Below, piece by piece: positions 7,607-16,281 of a stretch of 64,000 bases of DNA. The notes beneath the pieces were generated by a model. It had not been told where the DNA came from. It ran no database searches and saw nothing but the letters and a program-made list of their open reading frames with translations. This DNA comes from Anaerohalosphaera lusitana. GTDB lineage: Bacteria > Planctomycetota > Phycisphaerae > Sedimentisphaerales > Anaerohalosphaeraceae. The position numbers were made by a program, and so were the translations under genes. The stretch is taken from NCBI RefSeq assembly GCF_002007645.1, contig NZ_CP019791.1, positions 3,588,593 through 3,652,592 on the forward strand, in the 5' to 3' direction. Position 1 is the stretch's first letter. Each line of letters begins with the position of its first letter.

Positions 7607-9169
7607 TCAGCTCGATCGACCGATCTTACTTCGATCAAGCCGCAAAACGGCCTGCCGGTAGATCGTTTCAGCGTCGGGCAGTGAGTCTTTTTGCTTCATA
7701 CTATCTTTTTGAATGTTGTCAATGATATCCAGCCACAGCTCGATTCTGTAGGGATGGAGATCATCAGGTAGAAAGCGTCCAAACTTTTCAACAAATTCGT
7801 CGCCGGCCATCAGTTTACGTCTAAGCGTGTCTGCGTTGGTCTGGGTACTCTGCATCCATTTGATATTTTCCGTCATTTCGGTCTCGGTGGGTTCCCTGCC
7901 GAGCATTTCCAGGTATGCAGCGTTTATGACAGCCTTGACTTCAAACTCGCCATATTTGTAGATGCGATAGCCGAGATCGTTGGTGTCGCCATGGTTGCAG
8001 CGGAGCAAGTGTAATAGATGTTTTTGGCAGGGTTGAAACTCTTCCTGCAGTTGGCAGTTTTCTATCCGGTCCGGATCAAAGAGGAATGGCCCCGGTTCGT
8101 CCGGGCGTTTGCGTGCGTTAAGCCCATCGGCCAAGCCGCTGTAGCTTGCGGTGCTTTTATTGCCGTAGACTTTGAAGTCTTCTACACCGTTAACAACGTA
8201 GCCGTAGCCTGCGGCCCCGCCTGCGACTGTGTTGCCGTGGACACTGGCACCTACCAGTATTCTGTCTTTCAAGTGCGGGACCCAGACGCCGGCTCCCATG
8301 GGGATCGCAATATGAATGCGGGAGCCGAATGCATCGATGTAGTTGTTTCGTACTGTCGTGTTTCGATAGCTGAAATGATTCGGGTCATCGAGCGGATACA
8401 GAAAACCGTCAACGAGGTTGATTGCGCCGAGTGATTCGCGAGATACGGATGCAATGACGTTGTTCTCTGCGATCGAACCGGGGGCTCCGTAGAAAACTAT
8501 GCCGACATCTGTGGGATCGATGATCAAGTTGTTACGTACGATCGTGTTCTTCGCGGCACAGGAGATGGCATCGCCCCATGCGAACGGTACTTCGCGTTTT
8601 TCTCTTCCATTCCCTCTCGGTCCGGTTCCTGCGCCGAGAAAAATGTTGCCTTCGACCAGAATGTCCGCGGCACCTTCGTGCACTTTGAGAGTTGACCAGG
8701 TGCGGGTGCTCATGAAAACGTTGTTTCTGACGATTTGTCCCTCGGCTCCATTGCCGCCGAAAAACACAAGCGGCGGCTGTCCACCGCCGCCGGTGACATT
8801 TTCTTTTGCAACGGTTGAGAGCCGGTATCTGTTACCGTCGAGGGAAACATTTTCAAGGACTATGTTGTCTTTGTGGTTGCCGTCAAGAAGAAGCATCAGA
8901 TCGGGAGACTTGATCCGCAGCGTGGCGTAATCAGAAATGGATTCCGCGTCTTTCGTCTTTATCGTTTGTCCGTCAAACTTGTAAACTAAGGTTTCATCAA
9001 TTTCGTAAACAGTGTTTTTTTCAAGGACGAGGTCATTTCCGCTATCAAGAACAGCCTGGAGACCATCACCAGATCGGACAGAATGAGAAACACGAGAGCC
9101 GTCCTGGCATCCGCCATTCAAGCACAGTGCTAAGAACAATACTAAAACAATTGCTGGTTTACTTTTCAT
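7607..9169 (-). CDS. Parallel beta-helix lipoprotein with DUF4214-like tail
   Basis: This protein of about 520 residues has a signal segment ending in NGGC (possible lipobox). A right-handed parallel beta-helix of roughly residues 40-380 follows, shown by repeated short strands with Asn turns such as NIVLENVSLDGN, QIVRNNVF, NTIVRNNLI and SIAENNVI. Beta-helix folds of this kind include polysaccharide lyases and hydrolases, but no catalytic set is recognisable. The last ~130 residues (AAYLEMLGREPTETEM) match the style of DUF4214, a linker-like domain of surface proteins. The start is uncertain: ATGs at 9196, 9184 and 9169 are in frame, and the last best fits the signal peptide. Confidence 0.7.
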   Translation of the reverse strand: MKSKPAIVLVLFLALCLNGGCQDGSRVSHSVRSGDGLQAVLDSGNDLVLEKNTVYEIDETLVYKFDGQTIKTKDAESISDYATLRIKSPDLMLLLDGNHKDNIVLENVSLDGNRYRLSTVAKENVTGGGGQPPLVFFGGNGAEGQIVRNNVFMSTRTWSTLKVHEGAADILVEGNIFLGAGTGPRGNGREKREVPFAWGDAISCAAKNTIVRNNLIIDPTDVGIVFYGAPGSIAENNVIASVSRESLGAINLVDGFLYPLDDPNHFSYRNTTVRNNYIDAFGSRIHIAIPMGAGVWVPHLKDRILVGASVHGNTVAGGAAGYGYVVNGVEDFKVYGNKSTASYSGLADGLNARKRPDEPGPFLFDPDRIENCQLQEEFQPCQKHLLHLLRCNHGDTNDLGYRIYKYGEFEVKAVINAAYLEMLGREPTETEMTENIKWMQSTQTNADTLRRKLMAGDEFVEKFGRFLPDDLHPYRIELWLDIIDNIQKDSMKQKDSLPDAETIYRQAVLRLDRSKIGRSS

Positions 9170-9251
9170 TATATTCCGTTTCATTGCGTCTTTCATTTAT
9201 GTGAACTTTGAGGTCTGAGAACTAATAATTTCATGAAACTCGGCTGATCAG

Positions 9252-10787
9252 TCATGGCCTGATCGGCACTTTACCATTGTTTTTCTGTGGTTGGCCTGGC
9301 GTGCTTCGGCCTCGGTCGATGTAACTTTGCAGCAGGTTGGTCAGGCGGCGGACGATTTCAGGATGCTGGGCGTGCAGATTTTCGTTTTCGTCGATATCGC
9401 TGCTGAGGTCATATAGCTGAACCGGAGGCAGATCTTTTATCTTCGGGCTGCCGGGACGGGGCGGGCTCCAACCGCCGGAGCCGGGGCAGAGTATCAGTTT
9501 CCACTTACCCTGCCGGATCGAGAACGACCCGTTGACGGACTGGTGCACCGTTGCTTCGCGGAGGGGGCCGGTCGCGGTCCGCAAGAGGTTGGGGAGCATG
9601 CTGACGCTGTCTTCGGCGGCGCTGTCGGGGAGATCGATGCCGTTGATGTCTGCGGCGGTTGCCATAAGGTCGGTCAGGCAGGTGGTGTCGCTGCATCTGG
9701 TTTTCGCTTTGACTCGCTTTGGCCAGCGGGCGATGAAGGGCATTCGGTGGCCGCCTTCGTATATGTCCGCTTTGTGTCCGCGGAAGAGGTAGCTTGGGTC
9801 ATGGCCGTATTCGGCTAATTCTTCAAAGTTGACGTGCGGAGCGCAGCCGTTGTCACTGGTGAAGATGAACAGGGTGTTCTCTTTGAGGCCGTTTCGTTTA
9901 AGGGCGCGCATGACCTGTCCGACCGTGTGATCAACCTGGAGAACAAAATCGCCGTATTCGTTGGTGCCGCTTTTGCCCCGGAACTGTTCGGTCGGCAGGA
10001 TTGGGGTGTGCGGCGCGGGCAAGGCGAAATACAAGAAAAACGGTTTGTTCGATTCGCTGCGCTGGTCGATGTATGTGACCGCTTTTTCGGTCAAATCGGG
10101 GAGCACATCCTTGTGGACGAAGTCCGCGCCGGTTGGGCCTTCGCGCATGAGGAGTTTGCCTGTTTTGCCTTCGACGACGCGGTTCGGCGGTGCGGTCACC
10201 TTGTCGTTTTCCACGTAGACGTAGGGAGGGATGTCCAGGGAGGCGGGGAGGCAGAAGCTGTAGTCGAAGCCGTTGGTTGTGGGGCCTTGCTGGATCGGTT
10301 TGGTGAAGTCGATCTGTTCGGGGTTGTCGTCCTTCATCTGCCAGTGCCAGCCCAGGTGCCACTTGCCGATGCAGGCTGAGTGATAGCCGTAAGGCTTGAG
10401 CATGGAGGCGACGGTCATGCGATCTTTCTCGATCACTGGTGGTGAATCGCCCCAGATGCCGCCCTTTTTCAAACGGCTGCGCCAGCAGTATCGTCCGGTG
10501 AGGATGCCGTATCGGGTTGGTGTGCAGACGGCTGCACCGGCGTGGGCATCAGTGAAGATCATTCCTTCGGCGGCGAGCCGGTCCATGTTGGTTGTGTGAA
10601 TCTTTGAATCTTTGTTCATGCAGGAAACGTCGCCGTAGCCCAGATCGTCGGCGAGGATGTAGACTATGTTGGGGCGGTCGCTGGCAGAAGAAGGCTTGTC
10701 GCTCGGGCCGGTCATTCCTGCACAACCGCTGAATGACGCTGCACCGACGGTTAGTGCACAATTTTTCAAAAAGGTACGTCGATTCAT
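9252..10787 (-). CDS. Sulfatase, type I (CTPTR)
   Basis: This 511-residue arylsulfatase-family enzyme removes sulfate esters from a glycan. The catalytic Cys88 sits in CTPTRYGILTG, the C-x-P-x-R signature converted to formylglycine by a maturase that is not encoded in this window. Metal-binding residues are visible in VYILADDLG (residues 42-50) and in FTSDNG near 300. The leader MNRRTFLKNCALTVGAASFSGC combines a twin-arginine-like motif with a lipobox-like end. AAGGAA lies upstream of the ATG. It sits between the beta-helix gene (55 bases) and the pseudopilin gene (85 bases). The sulfated sugar is unknown; mannan or another algal glycan is inferred. Confidence 0.92.
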   Translation of the reverse strand: MNRRTFLKNCALTVGAASFSGCAGMTGPSDKPSSASDRPNIVYILADDLGYGDVSCMNKDSKIHTTNMDRLAAEGMIFTDAHAGAAVCTPTRYGILTGRYCWRSRLKKGGIWGDSPPVIEKDRMTVASMLKPYGYHSACIGKWHLGWHWQMKDDNPEQIDFTKPIQQGPTTNGFDYSFCLPASLDIPPYVYVENDKVTAPPNRVVEGKTGKLLMREGPTGADFVHKDVLPDLTEKAVTYIDQRSESNKPFFLYFALPAPHTPILPTEQFRGKSGTNEYGDFVLQVDHTVGQVMRALKRNGLKENTLFIFTSDNGCAPHVNFEELAEYGHDPSYLFRGHKADIYEGGHRMPFIARWPKRVKAKTRCSDTTCLTDLMATAADINGIDLPDSAAEDSVSMLPNLLRTATGPLREATVHQSVNGSFSIRQGKWKLILCPGSGGWSPPRPGSPKIKDLPPVQLYDLSSDIDENENLHAQHPEIVRRLTNLLQSYIDRGRSTPGQPQKNNGKVPIRP

Positions 10788-10872
10788 TCAAATTCCTTTT
10801 CAAATGTGTTTTTCCTCGTCGAATCCATTCCTGAGAAATGGATTGAGCGACATTAATAATTGTTACTGTGTT

Positions 10873-11718
10873 CTATCTCATCCATGACGGCCAGGGAGCA
10901 TCGTCTTGCGTGTAAGGATTATCGGGGTAATTGCGATCATACTGCTGGTGCCATTTGAAACCCCAGAGTTCTTTGATATCCACCTTTCTCAAGGAGCCGT
11001 CCATAAAGACGATGTTGGTTTTTGTTCCGTGTCGAAGCAGCGTCAAGGCTCGCATTGAACCTCGGCCGTCATTAACACCAAACTCTTCTGAATTTGGTTC
11101 ATCCGTGTGATGCGGCCAGACATCGACGGCGCTGGATTCGACAAAAAAAGGCACTTGTGAACGTTGCTTAACGTTAGTAAGTCTTCGCCAGAATGCTTCA
11201 GTCGGCAGCGGTGCGCCCCATGTGCCTTCGCTTGGGTCCATCAGCCAGGAGTTGGGCGCGTAACTTGACCAGAACCACTCGCCGTAATCGGGGTGATCCT
11301 CGTCAATTATCTTTCTGCCCCAGCATTCGTCGCGATCCTGCGGGAAGTAGCGACCGTCCGCGACCCAATCTGCCGCTGAGTTTATGTCCTGCTTTTTGTC
11401 GGCCTTGGCGCACAGCATGATGTCCGGCTGGTCCTCGTAATAAGGTCGCAGGGGCAAAAACCACCACTGGCCTCGCGGGTCATTTTGGCCGTCATCATCC
11501 CAATCGGCATCGGGGAACGTGTCGTTGTTGTCGTTTGTGTAAAACGACATCGCTATGTTCCATTGCCTCAAATTGGACCCACAGACTACTGCCATGGCAC
11601 TTTCTTTTACTTTTTGCAAGGACGGCATAAGGATAGAGAGCAATAAGGCAATGATGGCGATAACAACGAGCAGCTCTATTAAAGTAAATGCTTTGTTTTT
11701 TCGTTTATATGCCAGCAT
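10873..11718 (-). CDS. Type II pseudopilin-like protein, planctomycete type
   Basis: This 281-residue protein starts with a class III prepilin signal: after NKA comes FTLIELLVVIAIIALLLSILMPSL, so the prepilin peptidase should cut before Phe and methylate it. A long globular domain follows with Cys residues (VCGSNLRQW, MLCAKADKK) and ends near HGTKTNIVFMDGSLRKVD, a variant of the H-x9-DG signature of planctomycete pseudopilins. Such proteins are highly duplicated in planctomycetes and their job is unknown. AGGAGG precedes the ATG by six bases. It lies between two sulfatase genes with no other secretion gene nearby, which suggests a role tied to the glycan locus. Confidence 0.88.
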   Translation of the reverse strand: MLAYKRKNKAFTLIELLVVIAIIALLLSILMPSLQKVKESAMAVVCGSNLRQWNIAMSFYTNDNNDTFPDADWDDDGQNDPRGQWWFLPLRPYYEDQPDIMLCAKADKKQDINSAADWVADGRYFPQDRDECWGRKIIDEDHPDYGEWFWSSYAPNSWLMDPSEGTWGAPLPTEAFWRRLTNVKQRSQVPFFVESSAVDVWPHHTDEPNSEEFGVNDGRGSMRALTLLRHGTKTNIVFMDGSLRKVDIKELWGFKWHQQYDRNYPDNPYTQDDAPWPSWMR

Positions 11719-11932
11719 AGCAAACCTCCTTAAGGCAAAGTCAATGCTTTACAATGTTCATTCATTCCAATGATCAAAGTTAACCTATGGCCGGGCTTTT
11801 GTCAATACAATATTCCCGCTAACTTGCCATATTACGGCCAATATGTATTTACATTTAAAATGACAAAAACTACGACCTGACGAGTTATTGCCGACCTGGT
11901 TGAAACTTATTCAGCTTAATGCCAAGCAGGAT

Positions 11933-13558
11933 CTAGACCAATTTTCTAGCTTTGACCCCTTCATAATGCTTCGAATGGTTTTTTTTGAGCCATTCGAGGA
12001 GAGATTTGCGAAGTTCTTCCGCTTTGTCTGCGTACTGTTGCCGATCGGGGTTCTTGCCGAGAAGGTTGTTCATTTCGTGCGGATCCGAATTCAGGTCATA
12101 CATGGCATTGAGAACTTTTGAGGTTTTGGAATAGGGTATCATCAACTTCCAGCCGTCCTTGACGATCATGTAGTTGGGTGATACGTCGCCTCTGTAGTCC
12201 CATTCGGTGACGACATACTGGCCGTGCTCGGAGTCGGTGCCCTCGATCAGGCCGCGGAGGCTTGTGCCATCGCAGTTTTGATTGCCTGCCTGGAGATAGT
12301 CAAGGATCGTTGGAAACAGGTCGATCAGCGAAACATATCCGTCTACAGTTGTATTGTTTTTGATGGCATTGGGGTAACTGATCATCAGGGGGATGTGGGC
12401 GGACTCTTCGTAGAATACGTTCTTTTCCCGCATGCCGTGGGCACCGAGCATTTCGCCGTGGTCGCTGGTGAAGATGACGAGGGTGTTGTCGGCGATGCCG
12501 TTGCGGTCGAGGGCTTTGAGGATTTCGCCTACCCAGTCGTCGATCTCTTTGACCAGTCCATAGTAATTGGAGATCATGTACTTGATCTTTTCTTTGTCGC
12601 GGTATTCGGAGAGGTGTCTTCTGCCGTTAGCGTTTGCGTAGGGGCTGTTTGACATGTCGTCGTGTATGCTGGCCGGGGGTTCCATGTCCTCTGCGGGGTA
12701 CATGCTGTAGTATGGTTCAGTGGGAAGAATCGGTGAATGCGGGAAATGGAAGGAGCAGGTTATGCTGAATGGCTTGTCCTTGAGCCGTTCAATGGCTTCG
12801 ATGGTCTGTTTGGCCTGGAAAGCGGTCAGTGTGTTTTCTTTGTCCATGAGCAATTCGCCATGCTGATCGGGCTGGACGATGCGCATATCTTTGATTTTCA
12901 GTTGGTCCGGGTTTTTGCCATAGAGCTTATCAATTGGATCAGCCCTGTAGGGCCTGTTGGACATATTATCGCGGAACTGGCCGGGCTTGAGATTGCCTTT
13001 GGGCTCTTTGCCCTTGAGATAATCGAGCCAGACGTATTTCTGGCCGCCGTGATTGAAGATGGAATGTCCTTCTTTGGATTCGCTCAGGGGGTTTTTGTAG
13101 ATATCGGTGTGAGAGGAGAGGCTGTGCCACTTGCCGTAGTATTCGCAATGGTAGCCGCGATCGGTCAGGATCTCATCGAATGTGGGCATCGGCATCAGGC
13201 CTGTTTTCTCGGGGTAATAGGCCAGGCTGTTGGTGCGCATTTTGGTGTTCTCGACTGTACAGCCGGTGAGAACCGAGGAACGAGCTGGGCAGCAGACGGC
13301 ACAGGGTGAATAAGCGTTTTTGAAGTAGGCGCCCTGTTTGGCCAGTCGGTCGAGGTTGGGCGTTTCGAGCACATCGTTACCTGCAATGCTCAGAGCGTCA
13401 TAACGCTGCTGATCGGTCATGATGAAGAGCAGATTGGTTTTTTTGCGGCTGTTTTGTGAGATTTCGGCAGCGCGGGCAAGGCCGGTCAAAGCTGGAACTG
13501 CGGCGGAAGTTGCGGCTGCCTTTAAGAAGTCTCTTCTGTTGGGCATGTAATTTTTCAT
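11933..13558 (-). CDS. Sulfatase, type I (CCPAR), Tat leader
   Basis: This 541-residue sulfatase belongs to the branch with TDQQR as its first metal site (IMTDQQRYDAL, residues 46-56), also seen in choline-sulfatase- and heparan-N-sulfatase-like enzymes. Cys89 in CCPARSSVLTG is the residue converted to formylglycine. FTSDHGEMLG near residue 360 supplies further metal ligands. The leader NRRDFLKAAATSAAVPA is of Tat type. The ATG at 13558 is preferred over one 21 bases upstream because GGAG lies nine bases before it. A 136-base gap separates it from the upstream GH71/99-like gene, so it may have its own promoter. The substrate is not known. Confidence 0.92.
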   Translation of the reverse strand: MKNYMPNRRDFLKAAATSAAVPALTGLARAAEISQNSRKKTNLLFIMTDQQRYDALSIAGNDVLETPNLDRLAKQGAYFKNAYSPCAVCCPARSSVLTGCTVENTKMRTNSLAYYPEKTGLMPMPTFDEILTDRGYHCEYYGKWHSLSSHTDIYKNPLSESKEGHSIFNHGGQKYVWLDYLKGKEPKGNLKPGQFRDNMSNRPYRADPIDKLYGKNPDQLKIKDMRIVQPDQHGELLMDKENTLTAFQAKQTIEAIERLKDKPFSITCSFHFPHSPILPTEPYYSMYPAEDMEPPASIHDDMSNSPYANANGRRHLSEYRDKEKIKYMISNYYGLVKEIDDWVGEILKALDRNGIADNTLVIFTSDHGEMLGAHGMREKNVFYEESAHIPLMISYPNAIKNNTTVDGYVSLIDLFPTILDYLQAGNQNCDGTSLRGLIEGTDSEHGQYVVTEWDYRGDVSPNYMIVKDGWKLMIPYSKTSKVLNAMYDLNSDPHEMNNLLGKNPDRQQYADKAEELRKSLLEWLKKNHSKHYEGVKARKLV

Positions 13559-13694
13559 TGAAACTATCTCCTGGAACATGTCAATGTATTTTGGCAGTAA
13601 CGAAATTTATATTCTCGATTTTTGTAATGGGTTTTGTCATGACGCAAAAAATCAGCGGCCACCATCGTGTGCCATTAGAACGTCCGATTGCATA

Positions 13695-14993
13695 TCATCG
13701 GCGAAGCAGTTTGCCGGCCCTTCCCGCCAGCCGCAGGTAAAAATCACTCGGAAGCCCATCATATGTCAGAAATTTTGATCCGCCGGTTGTGGGAGGATTG
13801 TTCGAGCATTTGAAAATAGCAGTGGCCTCGTCTACCTCATCAAACATTGCAATATACAGCATTTCACAGCCGGCCTTTTTCACGGCAAGGACCTGCGACC
13901 AGAAAAACTTACCTTTGAGGCGGGGAATAGAATCGAGTTCGGCTCCTTTGAGGTTGTGCCAACTGAATCCGGGGAACACGACCGGCATATATCCGACCCC
14001 ATGTTCTTTGGCCCAGACAGCGTCCGGCCGCCAGTATTTTTTCGCATGGCGTTCCACTCCGGGCAAATCGCCGAAACGACCGACGCTCCAGGGGCTCAGC
14101 ACATCGGCCATTAACAGCAGATCGTGAAGTTTGGGGTTCTGCAAGGCGTCATTGTTCTGTTCGCGCCAGCCGGTGGCTATTCCCAGCATAACACTGCATC
14201 CATCGGCCTTGAATTTCTTGACCAGTTGCCTGCATTGCTCAAAGCCTGGTCGGCGCTTGATCTGGTTGTTAAAACCAACGCCCCATATGGCAACCAGCGG
14301 TTTGCCATTATAGTGCTGAAATGCCGGGTCCTCGGTAATGTGCATTTTATCTCGGAGCATACGCCAGTCATCAAACACGCGAGTGATTGCTTCGTCCGGA
14401 ATTCCGGTAAGATCGTACATGATCGTATAGGTACGACCATATCGGTTAGCGCCTTCTCTTGCACTGGAGAGCACCACGTCCTTGTGATATCGCATGGTTT
14501 TGTCATGGAGGCCGTTAGCGAACCGCTGAACGAAAGCGCCGTCGATACCATAATCCTGCATCCATTTGAAATGCCGCAGCACGGTTTTGCGATTATGTGA
14601 ACTGAATGTTTTAGCCGGTGTTCCGTCGGCATGAAAAAAGCCGGTGGTATAGAGCTCATCATCGTCATATTCTGAAACATCCGGCCACAGGTCGACGGCG
14701 ATATTATTCGGCTCAAACGGTTTATTACGGTTTTTGGCCCAATGGGTCCAACCGAGGTTTGCCCCATCTCCTTCGCAGTTAAACCAACCCTGGTAGCCTG
14801 TCATAACTTTGCCTTTCAATGTGCTCGGGTCGGAGCCAGGTACAGATGGGCCGTCATACGGTCTGAGAGGATCGCGGTTTTCTGCACTCACCGCGGCGGA
14901 ACCGGAAGCAGAGCCGTCTTCGCAGTAACCAAAGCCGCAAAGGCAGATGATAAAAAAGCCTATAAAGGTCAATCTGTTTTTATGAGACATCAT
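13695..14993 (-). CDS. GH71/99-like secreted glycosidase
   Basis: This 432-residue protein has an N-terminal signal peptide and a single TIM-barrel-like domain of the glycoside hydrolase 71/99-like group. Typical stretches are GYQGWFNCEGDGANLGW (residues 65-85), DYGIDGAFVQRF, VVFPGFSWHNLKG near 320 and MFDEVDEATAIFK near 380. GH99 cleaves internal alpha-mannosidic bonds and GH71 alpha-1,3-glucan; which applies here is open. The same domain forms the C-terminal half of the secreted protein at 25.5-27.6 kb, so the two are paralogues. The ATG at 14993 with GGAAGA upstream is preferred over one five codons earlier. It lies 52 bases after the GH99-like gene. Confidence 0.82.
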   Translation of the reverse strand: MMSHKNRLTFIGFFIICLCGFGYCEDGSASGSAAVSAENRDPLRPYDGPSVPGSDPSTLKGKVMTGYQGWFNCEGDGANLGWTHWAKNRNKPFEPNNIAVDLWPDVSEYDDDELYTTGFFHADGTPAKTFSSHNRKTVLRHFKWMQDYGIDGAFVQRFANGLHDKTMRYHKDVVLSSAREGANRYGRTYTIMYDLTGIPDEAITRVFDDWRMLRDKMHITEDPAFQHYNGKPLVAIWGVGFNNQIKRRPGFEQCRQLVKKFKADGCSVMLGIATGWREQNNDALQNPKLHDLLLMADVLSPWSVGRFGDLPGVERHAKKYWRPDAVWAKEHGVGYMPVVFPGFSWHNLKGAELDSIPRLKGKFFWSQVLAVKKAGCEMLYIAMFDEVDEATAIFKCSNNPPTTGGSKFLTYDGLPSDFYLRLAGRAGKLLRR

Positions 14994-15060
14994 GATTAAA
15001 TCTTCCATGTATTTTCGAGTAAGATGTTTTTTTGCTGAATGCCTGTTTGCTGCAGTCTGC

Positions 15061-16281
15061 TCAATTTTGCTTTAACTTACCGTTACATGTGCCGTTCAAA
15101 CCCTCAGTAACCATAAAGCTCTTTTCAATCTCCTGGCGTAAGATATCGAGGTACAGATAACCGTAGTCATAATAGGTCTGGCCGCCGGTGTAGTACGTGC
15201 CCGATTCGGAATCGTCCGTTTTGCTGGGGGGTGCAGTTCCGGAGGTTGCCTCGATCTGGGTGTCCTCGTACCACTCGTTGAAACTTGTGACCATGATGAT
15301 GTTGTCGCACGAAGGGTCGGTATTGGGGATTGCGGCCTTGCGTATCATGGCTCTGAAAATGTCTCCAGGCTGGGAATCGGGCGTGTCGGTGAAGTAACGG
15401 GCCCGGCCGGGGTGCCCATCCCGAACAGCAGTGTCATTGTAGCCGGGGGCGATCGCAGGGATGAAGGCTGTTCCCACGCTGTTGGCGGCTTGTTTTGCCT
15501 GTTGGTAATTGTGGGCTAGAAACTGCACGGCTTTTTGCGTGCCGCCCAACTTGCTGATCGATTGGCCGTAGACATCGTAGGCGGTTACGGCGTCGAAGTT
15601 TTTTGCCCATTCGGATTTGTAAACGCTGGTGGAGTCGCCGTAGAATACGTCATCGCCTACGAGGTAGATTTCGGGGAGTTCGCGGCGCATCTGCTCGAGT
15701 GCATCTGCGCCCCTACCGCGGAAATAGACCCGGGAGAGATATACGAACACGACGGGTCTGCCGTTTATCTTCAAATAGTTCGGATTATCGAAGTATTGAT
15801 CCTTGAGATATCGCATGTCGTCCATCCAGTTGCTGTAGTCGGGATTTTTGAAACTCCCGAATCGGCCTGTCGATTCATACAGGATCGCATACTTTAGTTT
15901 CGAAGCTTCCGGGTGGGTCAGGATATGATCCTTGAAGTTGCGGTCCGTGGACTCATCAGGGCCCCACCAGCTAACGGCCCAGAATTCAATGCCGGCCCGG
16001 ACGCTCTGCTCGATATGCTCGGCGATGACACTGGGATTTCGTGAATCATAGAGGCCGGCTTTGGGTATCTGCGGAGTTCTGAGGTGCAGACGCATTGCCT
16101 GTTTCCACTTGTGTTTGGACCTGATGTACCAGGGATAATAATATGTTCCCACGGAGATCTTGGCGGGTGCATCCGCCACGGGCTCAGGTATTTTTTCGGC
16201 CATTAGATTCCAACAAAATAATCCAAAGAATAATATTAATATGACAGTTCGCTCATAAAAACTTCTTTTTGTTTGAATCAT
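15061..16281 (-). CDS. GH99-like endo-alpha-mannosidase/mannanase candidate
   Basis: This 406-residue protein has an N-terminal hydrophobic signal segment and the hallmarks of GH99-like domains: VGTYYYPWY at about residue 45, AVSWWGP near 100 and TSFNEWYEDTQIEAT near 330. GH99 enzymes cut internal alpha-1,2-mannosidic bonds and are found in yeast- and algal-mannan loci. Its ATG at 16281 overlaps the end of the SSS symporter gene by 29 bases, so translation is probably coupled. GGAAAG lies just upstream. With the GH92 and GH38 genes it builds the case for alpha-mannan. It could also be one of the broader 'GH99-like' proteins found with glycosyltransferases, but the signal peptide argues for a secreted hydrolase. 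Confidence 0.82.
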   Translation of the reverse strand: MIQTKRSFYERTVILILFFGLFCWNLMAEKIPEPVADAPAKISVGTYYYPWYIRSKHKWKQAMRLHLRTPQIPKAGLYDSRNPSVIAEHIEQSVRAGIEFWAVSWWGPDESTDRNFKDHILTHPEASKLKYAILYESTGRFGSFKNPDYSNWMDDMRYLKDQYFDNPNYLKINGRPVVFVYLSRVYFRGRGADALEQMRRELPEIYLVGDDVFYGDSTSVYKSEWAKNFDAVTAYDVYGQSISKLGGTQKAVQFLAHNYQQAKQAANSVGTAFIPAIAPGYNDTAVRDGHPGRARYFTDTPDSQPGDIFRAMIRKAAIPNTDPSCDNIIMVTSFNEWYEDTQIEATSGTAPPSKTDDSESGTYYTGGQTYYDYGYLYLDILRQEIEKSFMVTEGLNGTCNGKLKQN

